This document shows positions 14,489-23,400 of a DNA stretch of 41,713 nucleotides, piece after piece. The stretch covers positions 1 to 41,713 of the forward strand of contig JAFQMX010000030.1 in assembly GCA_017396125.1 (NCBI GenBank), given 5' to 3'. Position 1 is the first letter of the stretch, and each line of letters starts with the position of its first letter. The stretch comes from Clostridia bacterium. GTDB taxonomy: Bacteria; Bacillota; Clostridia; Christensenellales; Pumilibacteraceae. A program made the translations under genes and the position numbers. The notes under the pieces are model-generated. The model was not told the origin of the DNA. It made no database searches and was given only the letters and a program-made list of their open reading frames with translations.

Positions 14489-16798
14489 ATGAGAAAGATT
14501 ATTAAAAGAGACGGAAGAGAAGTTGATTTTAATATTGATAAAATAGCCAACGCCATCGAAAAAGCGCTCATTACCGCAAATATTTACGACAAAAAGATGG
14601 CTGAAGACCTTGCGGTGCAGGTAATAAATAGATTTGACGAAAACGCCGTTCCTCAGGTGGAGCAGATTCAGGACGCAGTAGAAGCGGTTCTTATCGAAAA
14701 CGGACTTATTCGCACCGCAAAGGAATTTATTTTGTACAGAGCGGAGCGTACCCGTATTCGTGAGAGCAATACCAGACTCATGAAGACCATGGACAGCCTT
14801 ACCTTTAAGGACGCAAGAGATAACGACATTAAGCGCGAAAACGCTAATATCGACGGCGACACTGCCATGGGTACCATGCTCAAGTACGGCTCGGAAAGCG
14901 CAAAGATGTTCTACGAGCTTTGCGTGCTCAACACTAAGCACAGCGAAATGCACAAGAGCGGAGATATTCATATTCATGACCTTGACTTTTTGACGCTCAC
15001 CACCACCTGCTGTCAGATAGACCTTGACAAGCTTTTCAAGGGCGGATTCTGCACCGGTCACGGATTTTTGAGAGAGCCTAATCATATTTCCAGCTACTCG
15101 TCGCTTGCTTGTATCGCTATTCAGTCCAATCAAAACGACCAGCATGGCGGACAGAGTATTCCAAAGTTCGACTTTGACCTTGCTCCGGGCGTTGCAAAAA
15201 CTTACGCAAAGTGCTACCGCGACAATATGATCAAGGGACTCGAGCTTAAGTTTGATGAAAACGCCGGCGCAAACGAGCTCAAGGTTTACGAAGCGCTCAA
15301 AGCCGAGGGAATCACTCCTGTAATCGACGCTAACAATGGCTACGAAGAAAAAGAGTGCGAAATGCTCGCTATGGCAGGGCTGGACGTTAACGAAGTTAAG
15401 AAACTTCAGGAGTGGGCTAAGCAAAAATCTTACAAAGAAACCGACAGAGCGACCTATCAGGCGATGGAAGCGCTTATTCATAACCTTAACACCATGCACA
15501 GCCGTGCGGGTGCGCAAATTCCGTTCTCGTCCATCAACTACGGAACCGATACTTCGAGCGAAGGCAGAATGGTTATGCGCAACCTTATGCTTGCTACTGA
15601 GGCGGGACTCGGCAACGGCGAAACCCCTATCTTCCCTATACAGATATTCAAGGTAAAGGAGGGCGTAAACTATCGCGAGGGCGATCCAAACTACGATTTG
15701 TTCAAGCTTGCTTGCGAGTGCTCGGCAAAGAGATTGTTCCCTAACTTCTCCTTCCTTGACTCGCCGTACAACAAGCAGTATTACAAGGAGGGACAGCCAG
15801 ATACCGAGGTTGCGTACATGGGTTGCCGTACCAGAGTTATTGCCAACACCTACGATCCAAGCAACGAAATTGTTACCGGACGTGGTAACCTTTCCTTTAC
15901 CAGTGTAAACCTCCCTCGTCTTGCCATCAAGTCTAACGGCAACGTGGATTTGTTCTTTGAGCAGCTCGACAGAGTAGTGGATGTGGTCATCGAGCAGCTT
16001 CTCGAAAGATTTGCTATTCAGTGCCAAAAGAAGGTTAAAAACTATCCGTTCCTTATGGGACAGGGTGTATGGCTGGGTTCTGACGGACTCAAAAACGAGG
16101 ACAGCGTAGCCGAGGTTCTTAAACAAGGAACTCTTACCTGCGGATTTATCGGACTTGCAGAGTGTCTCAAATCACTCATCGGCAAGCATCACGGCGAGAG
16201 CGTTGAGGCGCAAAGACTTGGACTTGAGATTATCGGCCATATGAGAAAGCGCATGGACGAGGCTTCCAAAAAATACAAGCTTAACTTCTCGCTTATTGCA
16301 ACTCCAGCCGAGGGCCTCAGCGGAAGATTCGTTCGTATCGACGCGGCAAAATACGGAAAAATCCCGGGCGTAACCGACAGAGATTATTATACCAACTCTT
16401 TCCATATTCCTGTTTATTACAAGATTTCTGCGTTTGACAAAATCAGACTCGAAGCACCTTATCACGCGCTTACCAACGGCGGCCATATCAGCTATATCGA
16501 GCTTGACGGCGACACCGTAAATAACGTTCAGGCGTTCGAGAAGGTAATCAGATACATGCATGATTGCGGAATCGGTTACGGCTCCATCAACCATCCGGTT
16601 GACCGCGACCCAATCTGCGGATACACCGGTGTTATCGGCGAAACCTGTCCTAAGTGCGGAAGAAAAGAAACCGAGAACGAGAGATTCGAGCGCATCCGCC
16701 GAATCACCGGTTATTTAGTAGGAACTCTTGACCGCTTCAACAACGCGAAGGCTGCTGAAGAAAAGGATAGAGTAAAGCACGGTTGCGGAGAGGATTAA
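14489..16798 (+). CDS. nrdD: Anaerobic ribonucleoside-triphosphate reductase (class III)
   Basis: Glycyl-radical enzyme reducing ribonucleoside triphosphates to deoxy forms under anoxia. An N-terminal ATP-cone (about residues 1-92, starting IIKRDGREVDFNIDKIA) gives allosteric control. The catalytic barrel follows. The C-terminal end has a four-cysteine zinc site (C693, C710, C720, C723) and the radical glycine G741 in RRITGYLVGTLDRFN. The length of 769 residues is normal. It needs NrdG, encoded 12.4 kb upstream instead of next door. Its promoter overlaps NrdR-like boxes. AAAGGAGG supports the start. Confidence 0.97.
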   Translation: MRKIIKRDGREVDFNIDKIANAIEKALITANIYDKKMAEDLAVQVINRFDENAVPQVEQIQDAVEAVLIENGLIRTAKEFILYRAERTRIRESNTRLMKTMDSLTFKDARDNDIKRENANIDGDTAMGTMLKYGSESAKMFYELCVLNTKHSEMHKSGDIHIHDLDFLTLTTTCCQIDLDKLFKGGFCTGHGFLREPNHISSYSSLACIAIQSNQNDQHGGQSIPKFDFDLAPGVAKTYAKCYRDNMIKGLELKFDENAGANELKVYEALKAEGITPVIDANNGYEEKECEMLAMAGLDVNEVKKLQEWAKQKSYKETDRATYQAMEALIHNLNTMHSRAGAQIPFSSINYGTDTSSEGRMVMRNLMLATEAGLGNGETPIFPIQIFKVKEGVNYREGDPNYDLFKLACECSAKRLFPNFSFLDSPYNKQYYKEGQPDTEVAYMGCRTRVIANTYDPSNEIVTGRGNLSFTSVNLPRLAIKSNGNVDLFFEQLDRVVDVVIEQLLERFAIQCQKKVKNYPFLMGQGVWLGSDGLKNEDSVAEVLKQGTLTCGFIGLAECLKSLIGKHHGESVEAQRLGLEIIGHMRKRMDEASKKYKLNFSLIATPAEGLSGRFVRIDAAKYGKIPGVTDRDYYTNSFHIPVYYKISAFDKIRLEAPYHALTNGGHISYIELDGDTVNNVQAFEKVIRYMHDCGIGYGSINHPVDRDPICGYTGVIGETCPKCGRKETENERFERIRRITGYLVGTLDRFNNAKAAEEKDRVKHGCGED

Positions 16799-16896
16799 TT
16801 TTCGTTGATGTTACGGTGCGCAAAAGGACGGTATGTCAAATAAAATCGCATACGTCCCACGAAAATACTGACATATAAACCTATATAACAATATAC

Positions 16897-16939
16897 AAAA
16901 AAGGCACGCTGGACCTACGTGGTACGGTGTGCTTTTTTT
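16897..16939 (+). terminator. Terminator after nrdD
   Basis: An A6 run and GGCAC-type stem pairs imperfectly with GTGC (16929-16932), followed by T7. The lower stem is clear and the upper stem has mismatches. Confidence 0.65.
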
Positions 16940-17242
16940 GTTTGGGGCTTCGGCGATTGCGCAACGCTACTCAATATTTTTGCGTGCGGGGCCCGCCCCT
17001 ACGAATGTTTCGTCTATTTCTCATCCATCGCCCTTTTTACAACCTTATATATAATAGAATGCTAGGTTATGTGTCAATAACGGTGGTGGATACGAGAGGC
17101 GACGTTTAGATGTAATAATGGAATAGCGTGGTACAGAATATATAATGCGGTACAGTATATATAATATAGAATAGAGAATTACAGTATGTACGTGAAATAA
17201 AAAGGGACGGTTGGCAAAAGCAGGATGTCAAAAAATGGAGTT
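16940..17242. other. Intergenic region with a GC palindrome and tandem 17-bp repeats
   Basis: No supportable gene. It holds GGGGC-CC-GCCCC (16988-16999) inside a GC-rich island unlike the AT-rich surroundings, resembling a fragment of a dispersed palindromic repeat. Further on, a 17-bp AT-rich unit starting GGTACAG occurs twice with one mismatch (17130-17146 and 17149-17165), each ending TATAAT. nrdD and the minus-strand membrane gene converge on this region. Confidence 0.55.
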
Positions 17243-17704
17243 TCAAAAATCGCACACGCCCAGAATGGTGAGCAATCGCGCAACGGCGCAGACAATCATA
17301 AGCACGGCGCAGACGGGAAGCAGGAATTTTTTCAGCACGAAAACCGAGAGCGCTAGCATTACGCCGATAACCGTATCGCCAAGCGCAACGATAGAGCCTC
17401 TTTGGAGAAAGCGCAAGATTCCCCACATGGCAATTGCTCCACCGCATACGACCAGTGAAAGATTGATAAAGAAGGGACAAAATAGCACGACTGTAGCACC
17501 GACAGCTCCAGTGACTGCACCCAGTCTTCGAGAGGGAGTATTTGTCGAAAAAAAGAAAACTGCACCGCCTGCAATGAGAGTGGTTACTCCGCAGACAGTA
17601 ACGATAGTTTTTACTGTCAAAGCGCCTTTGTGGCACAAAACCGCGCTGAGTGCAATATATAGCACAACGAATACGATATCATCTGAAAAAATACGCTTCA
17701 TCAT
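17243..17704 (-). CDS. Hypothetical multi-pass membrane protein
   Basis: A 153-residue, very hydrophobic protein with about five or six predicted membrane segments in three helix pairs, for example IVFVVLYIALSAVLC, TVKTIVTVCGVTTLIAGGAV and VLMIVCAVARLLTILGV. The pattern of paired helices loosely recalls HdeD/DUF308 membrane proteins, but no signature is decisive. The start is one of two adjacent ATGs at 17702-17704 or 17699-17701. No Shine-Dalgarno sequence is visible; a TTGCTT-17-CATAAT promoter-like pair lies upstream on the minus strand. It could be a weakly expressed gene or, less likely, a chance frame. Confidence 0.6.
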   Translation of the reverse strand: MMKRIFSDDIVFVVLYIALSAVLCHKGALTVKTIVTVCGVTTLIAGGAVFFFSTNTPSRRLGAVTGAVGATVVLFCPFFINLSLVVCGGAIAMWGILRFLQRGSIVALGDTVIGVMLALSVFVLKKFLLPVCAVLMIVCAVARLLTILGVCDF

Positions 17705-17900
17705 TATATGTATATAAAAAAATTATGCGCTTATGAGCGCAGACAAGCAAAATTTTGTTCATAAAACTCAGCAAAATACATTTTTTACCAAAACATATTG
17801 CACTTTTTGTCGAAATGTTCAAAATTTTGAGTGCAAAAAACAGTTGTTTGTGTTGATTTGGTATAAAGTCTAAAACTTTGGTTAAAGAAAACGCAGACGC
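17705..17900. other. AT-rich divergent intergenic region
   Basis: No gene seen. It contains a GCGCT-tatg-AGCGC palindrome (17727-17740) and a TGTCGAA matching the Spo0A box (17808-17814), about 90 bp upstream of the protease promoter. Either may be chance. Confidence 0.4.
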
Positions 17901-17930
17901 TTGCAAAATGTAAAGCTTTTGTGTTATAAT
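17901..17930 (+). promoter_or_regulatory. Sigma-A promoter of the giant subtilase gene
   Basis: TTGCAA (17901-17906), 18-bp spacer and perfect TATAAT (17925-17930). It gives a leader of about 100 nt with AAGGAGG (18030-18036) before the ATG. Confidence 0.7.
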
Positions 17931-18040
17931 TATCGCGTATTATAATCGAGCATAATACCATTAGTCTACAATCGGTTTGTATTTATAATTTTTTAAATTA
18001 TATTCAAAATAGAAATTTTATTTTCAGTCAAGGAGGACTT

Positions 18041-20491
18041 ATGAAAAGAAAGAACAAAAAGATTCTTGCTTTGATGGTTTTCTTCATGGTGGCAGTGATG
18101 TTCTCGTCTACTGCAGTAACAGCTTTTGCTGCACCTAAGACCACAAGCGCAATTGGATCTAGCGTAAGCGATCTTGTTCAATCTTCGGGTACTACCGGGC
18201 TTAACACCGTAAAGGATTTTGTTGACCCCGATAAGATCGAAGCTACTTCGACCATCAAAGCGAACCAAACTGTTTCGCTTGTGATCGAAATGGACGGAAA
18301 CGCGCTCGTTGACGAGTATCTTGCAAGACAGGATGAATTTGCATCCTATCAGGATTACTTGTCCAGCTCCAGCGGTAGAATTGCCGTTGATAACCTCAAA
18401 GCTAAGCAAAGAGCAGAGTTTAACAGAATTTCCAACAAGGTAAACTGTAAGCTTGGTTATCAGTACACCGGAGTTATGAACGCTTTCTCTATCGAAATCG
18501 CTTATAAGGACAGAAGTAAGGTGGACGCTGCTGTAAGCAATACCGTTACCAACACCTTCGTAGCAGAAAGATACGAGATGCCTCAGTATACCGTTGTTAC
18601 CAACGAAGTAGTTGCGTACGACACTGGTATATTCGATTCTTCCAGTACTGCTTACAAGGGAGAGGGAATGCTCGTTGCAGTACTTGATACTGGTCTTGAC
18701 CACACTCATGAGGCTTTCTCGACCGAGAACCTTCCTATGCTTGAGGACGGCGTGACCATTGATATGGATCGCTTGGCTCTCACCAAAGAAGACGTAAAGG
18801 CTAAGCTTTCTATTCTTTCGGCTAATGACAGAACCGATGCTCTTACCGCAACTGATCTTTATATTAACGAAAAGGTTCCTTATGCATTCGACTATTCCGA
18901 CAAGGATACCAACGTTAATACTCACATAGATAATATGCACGGTACCCACGTTGCAGGTATCATTGCAGGTAAATCCGACGATCCAAAGGATAAGGACGGA
19001 AACCCTGTATACGACAAGAAGGGTGACGTAATGACCGGTATTACCGGTGTTGCTCCGCTTGCTCAGCTTGCAATTATGAAGGTATTCGGCGATACCGAAA
19101 ACGGTGCAGAGCAGGAAGACATTCTTGCTGCACTCGAAGACTGTATCACTCTCGGCGTTGACGCGATCAACATGAGCTTGGGACGTGACTGCGGATTTAC
19201 GACCGAAGCTGGCGACGAAGCTAACATTCAGCTCGTTTACGATCGTCTCGAAGCAGTAGGTATCAGCGTAGTAGTTGCAGCATCTAACAGCTTCAGCTCG
19301 TCGTTCCAGTCTCACTACGGTCTTAACTTTACTTCTAACCCAGACTCCGCAACCGTAGGATCTCCTGCTACTTACAAAGCATCTATTTCCGTAGCGTCTA
19401 TCGCAGGTGTATACAGCAAGTACTTGATGGCAGTTGATACTGCAGGCAACGAGCTTGGTATCGCTTACTACAACGAGTCTGCTCACGTAGACAGCACTCA
19501 GTACGATTTTATGAAGGAAATCTTTGCTTCCGTAGAAGCAGATCCTACTAAAATCGGCGAAGAAAATATTACCAGAAACGCAGAAGGTAAAATTACCGCT
19601 GTTAAGGTAGAATACGTTCTTGTTCCTGGTACCGGTGATATCGTTAACTACGCAGGTCTCAGTGTTAAGAACAAGATCGCTCTTGTACAAAGAGGTGTAT
19701 TGAGCTTCGAAGACAAAGTTAAGAATGCAGAAAAGATGGGCGCTCTTGCGTGCGTTGTATACAATAACGTAGCAGGTGTTATCAGCATGCAGATCGGTGA
19801 CGATATTCACATTCCTTCTTGTGCAATCAAGATGGACGCAGCTTACACCTTCCGTGGTAAGAAGGGTAGTATTATTGTAAGCGAGGCGAACAAAGCAGGT
19901 CCGTTTATGAGTGACTTCTCCTCTTGGGGTCCTACTCCTTCGCTCAACATTAAGCCGGAAATTACCGCACACGGTGGCGAAATTTATTCCGCTGCACCGG
20001 GCGCAGGTAACTACGACCGTATCAGCGGTACTTCCATGGCTTGTCCTAACCTTGCCGGTGTAGTATTGCTTCTCCGTCAGCATATGAAGGAAAATGCAGC
20101 TCACTACGAGCTTTACAAAGACGGCACTACCGAAATTGACCTTAATAAACTTGAGAGAAGAGTTTATCAGCTTCTTATGAGTACCGCTACCATTGCTTTG
20201 AACGAAGACGGCAATCCGTATGCAGTTCGTAAGCAGGGTGCTGGTCTTGCAAGCCTTATCAACTCCCTCAAGTCCGATTCTTACATAATCACCGAAGAGC
20301 TCGATGAAGAGGGCAACAAGGTGGAAATGGATAAGACCAAGCTTGAGCTTATGGATGATCCAGAGAGAACCGGTGTTTATGATCTCGAATTCAAGGTAAA
20401 GAACCTCGGTGACAACGCTCACACCTACAACCTCGGTGCTATCGTAACTACCGAATCCCTCTCTACTGACCGCAAGACCGTTGCAGAATAG
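18041..20491 (+). CDS. Secreted subtilase (S8 family) catalytic part, ending at an in-frame TAG
   Basis: Secreted serine protease of the lactocepin/C5a-peptidase group. A signal peptide (KRKNKKILALMVF... to AFA, cleavage near residue 31) is followed by an inhibitor-like propeptide (about 75-180). The catalytic triad is complete: D216 in AVLDTGLD, H300 in MHGTHVAG, S665 in SGTSMACPNLAG, with oxyanion N416. A protease-associated (PA) domain is inserted at about 520-620. After residue 740 an Fn3-like domain begins but is cut by TAG (20489-20491) in the motif TVAE-stop. Translation can resume in the same frame with AGC TAT ATG. The truncated product would be active-site complete but without its Fn3 end, repeats and anchor. 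It heads a peptide-acquisition locus. Confidence 0.93.
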   Translation: MKRKNKKILALMVFFMVAVMFSSTAVTAFAAPKTTSAIGSSVSDLVQSSGTTGLNTVKDFVDPDKIEATSTIKANQTVSLVIEMDGNALVDEYLARQDEFASYQDYLSSSSGRIAVDNLKAKQRAEFNRISNKVNCKLGYQYTGVMNAFSIEIAYKDRSKVDAAVSNTVTNTFVAERYEMPQYTVVTNEVVAYDTGIFDSSSTAYKGEGMLVAVLDTGLDHTHEAFSTENLPMLEDGVTIDMDRLALTKEDVKAKLSILSANDRTDALTATDLYINEKVPYAFDYSDKDTNVNTHIDNMHGTHVAGIIAGKSDDPKDKDGNPVYDKKGDVMTGITGVAPLAQLAIMKVFGDTENGAEQEDILAALEDCITLGVDAINMSLGRDCGFTTEAGDEANIQLVYDRLEAVGISVVVAASNSFSSSFQSHYGLNFTSNPDSATVGSPATYKASISVASIAGVYSKYLMAVDTAGNELGIAYYNESAHVDSTQYDFMKEIFASVEADPTKIGEENITRNAEGKITAVKVEYVLVPGTGDIVNYAGLSVKNKIALVQRGVLSFEDKVKNAEKMGALACVVYNNVAGVISMQIGDDIHIPSCAIKMDAAYTFRGKKGSIIVSEANKAGPFMSDFSSWGPTPSLNIKPEITAHGGEIYSAAPGAGNYDRISGTSMACPNLAGVVLLLRQHMKENAAHYELYKDGTTEIDLNKLERRVYQLLMSTATIALNEDGNPYAVRKQGAGLASLINSLKSDSYIITEELDEEGNKVEMDKTKLELMDDPERTGVYDLEFKVKNLGDNAHTYNLGAIVTTESLSTDRKTVAE
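20489..20491 (+). other. In-frame amber codon splitting the giant protease gene
   Basis: Codon 817 is TAG. The frame before (816 codons) and after (1,735 codons up to 25699) is the same and otherwise uninterrupted. The downstream residues SYMLDDTSVAAQ continue the Fn3-like domain. A single C-to-T change from CAG would create this TAG, restoring VAEQSYM. No Shine-Dalgarno sequence precedes the ATG at 20498. Nonsense mutation, sequencing error, phase-variable strain difference and readthrough are all possible. Confidence 0.9.
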
Positions 20492-20497
20492 AGCTAT

Positions 20498-23400
20498 ATG
20501 CTCGACGATACTTCGGTTGCTGCTCAGGTAGTAGGTGACGTTGGTTCGCTCAACAGCAATATGGAACTTACCGTTCCTGCAAACAGCACCGTAGAGCTTA
20601 AGGTTACCCTTACCCTTTCCGAGGCTGCTAAAAACTATATCAACACTACCTTCGAAAACGGTATGTATGTAGAAGGTTATATTACTCTTGATGCTATCAA
20701 TGCAGAAGGCGTTACTGCAGACGACGAGAACTATGCAGTAGACCTCAACGTTTGTTATCTTGCTTTCTACGGTGATTGGGCTGATTCTCCAATCTTCGAC
20801 TACACTATCTACGAGCAGGAAGAAGACGAGGCAGACGATTCCATCAAGGAAGACGACAAGAGATGGTCCAACGCTCGTGCTGCTACTTTCTATGCTAAAA
20901 TGTATGAAAACGGCAACGAGTATATGTTCGAAGCAGGAAGAATGCTCTTCTATACTGCAGAAGAATACGAAGAAACCGTTATCCAAAAGGATTACTGTTC
21001 TCTTTCCGATAAAGAACATGCAATGTGCGAAATTTACGTTCTTTCCGGCTTCCTCAGAGGCTGTAAGACCGTAGACATGGAAGTGTATGATGACGCTACC
21101 GGCGAGCTTATGCACAAGGAAACCTTCTACAATGCTCGTAAGGCTACCGCTCTCATGGGCGTAGGTGGTGTGCTTCTTGAGCGTGACCCAAGCGCTTGGG
21201 GCTGTGTAAATGGTGGCAAATATACCATCAACGTAGTTGGTTACCTCGATTGGGACGACGGAAAGAGTGCCGGTAAGTCTAACACCATGTCTTATACCTT
21301 CTATATGGACTCCCAGAGCCCAATCATCGCTAACTCCAACCTCAGAGTAGAGGAAGACAGCGACGAAAATATCACTAAATACCTTGACCTTGATGTTTTT
21401 GAAAACCACTATATTTCTGCTTGTGATTTCAGAATTTGGGACAAGGAAACCAACGAATATCAGTCTATTTACACCGACGGTATGAGACCTATCAGCGGCG
21501 GTAGAAATACGACCAACAGAATTTCCTTTGATCTTACCAATTACTGGTATCTTATCGAGCAGAACAACTATAAGGTTCAGTTCGTTGTATATGACTATGC
21601 GTTTAACTATGCATGGTACAACATGGATCTCCGTGAGATTTACAGAAATGCTAAGAATATCCAGTTTGGTGACTTTGGCGTAACCAGCAAGTTCTATAAG
21701 AACGAGGGTGGTTCTGTTAGCACTACTGACTATAAAGAAGTATTGACTTCGATAAAGGATGAAGTTAAGACCGAAAATGGCAACGCACTTACCATTAACG
21801 AAATCAATATCATCCCTAATCAGCTTATCGAGCTCGAGAAGATGTTGCTTCTCGATCCTGTTGATACCTGGGAAGATGACCTCGTATGGAGCTGTCCTCA
21901 GTCTTGCGTAAAGATTGACGATGAAACCGGTGAAATTTTCGGCGTATCTCCTGGTACTGCAAAGATTACCGTTCATTCCAAGCTTAACAGCGCAGTTAAG
22001 GCAACGCTTACCGTAAACGTACTTGACGAAAGAGTAATTTCTCAGTACAACATCGTCGTTCCTACCGTAAACAACCGTCTCGGTGGTTTGAAGGTGGACG
22101 AAGAATCCGAGGTATATACTCACTTCGCAAAAGCCCTCAAGGCTGACCAGACCTATACCGTTACCGCAACTCTCGATCCTTGGTACTACGAGGCGGAGAT
22201 CGGTGAACGTTATTTTATCCAGTGGAGTTCTTCCAACCCTACTATCGCAAGCGTAACCTCCAACGCTAAGACCGACGTTGCATACGTTAGAGCAAACGCT
22301 TCCACCAAGGATGAAAACGGCGAATACGTAAGCAATCTTTCCGGTGCAGTTCAGATTACCGGTCGTGTAATGGAAAGAACTGACAATGGCGACAAGACCA
22401 CTCCATATTCCGTAAGCTTGTTCTTCGTTGTAAAAGAAGAATTTGTTGTAGAGGGTGGCGTACTTACCGAATACAACGGTTCTGCAAGCAAAGTAGTAAT
22501 TCCTGACAACAAGGATATTACCACCATCGGTTACGGCGTATTCATGAACAAGACCGGTATTACCGAAGTTATCGTTCCTGAAGGCGTAGAAAAGCTCGAC
22601 CGTGCTGCATTCGCTTACTGTAGAGACTTGGTTAAAATAAAACTTCCTAGCACCATTGAGCATATTGGAGATTATGCTTTTGCGGCTAAGATTGAAAATA
22701 ACGAAATCAAGACCAATCTTATCGAGGTGGATACCACTGCGTTTGCTAAGCCTGTTTACGTTGGTTACGCAGCGTTCCTCTATCAGATTGGCTTGGGTGT
22801 TTCTAACATTAACGAAGTAGCTGACAAAGTTAATCCACAGGCACCTGTACTTTACGATTGCAAGCTTGATCTCAGCATGGTTCGTACCGTTGACGACATC
22901 GCGTTTGCAATGACTAGATGTCTTACTGATATTGACCTTACTACTTGTTCGTACGTTGGTGTAGAAGCGTTCCTTTACTGCGGTGATATCGTAGCAGCAT
23001 ACTCTACCGGCGAGCTCGAGGGCTATGAAAAGATTGATGGATTCCCAGAGGTTAAGTTCTCTAAGTATTCTGCTGTTGGTGACAATGCGTTTGCATACAG
23101 CGGATTCGAAACTCTTGAGCTCCCTATGAGCAGAATAAACACTGGTGCATTTGTAAACAATCAGTTCCTTAGAACACTTACCTTTACCGGTGAAGACGTT
23201 TATATTGAGGACAGCGCGTTTGCAATTTGCTACAACATTGAAAAGCTTACCTTTGAGGGAAGTGTAAACAATATCGGATACATGGCGTTCTATCAAGACG
23301 TTTACGGAATGGCTGAGTACGATATCATTCCTGCAGAAATTACTATAGAGTTCAAGAGCACCTGTCGTTCTATCGACGCTTATGCGTTCTACGGCGAAAG

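Noticed and set aside
16927-17109. 60-codon plus-strand open frame in the nrdD downstream gap
   Set aside because: It begins in the terminator region, has no ribosome site, and spans the GC palindrome.
17130-17165. NrdR boxes downstream of nrdD
   Set aside because: They match the consensus at about 13 of 16 positions, but key C and G core positions are wrong and the region is AT-rich with no target gene in the right orientation.
20489-20491. Genome-wide recoding of TAG as an amino acid
   Set aside because: cysK (8670), thyA (11956) and copA (41463) stop at TAG at family-typical C-termini, so TAG acts as a stop in this organism. Local readthrough remains possible.
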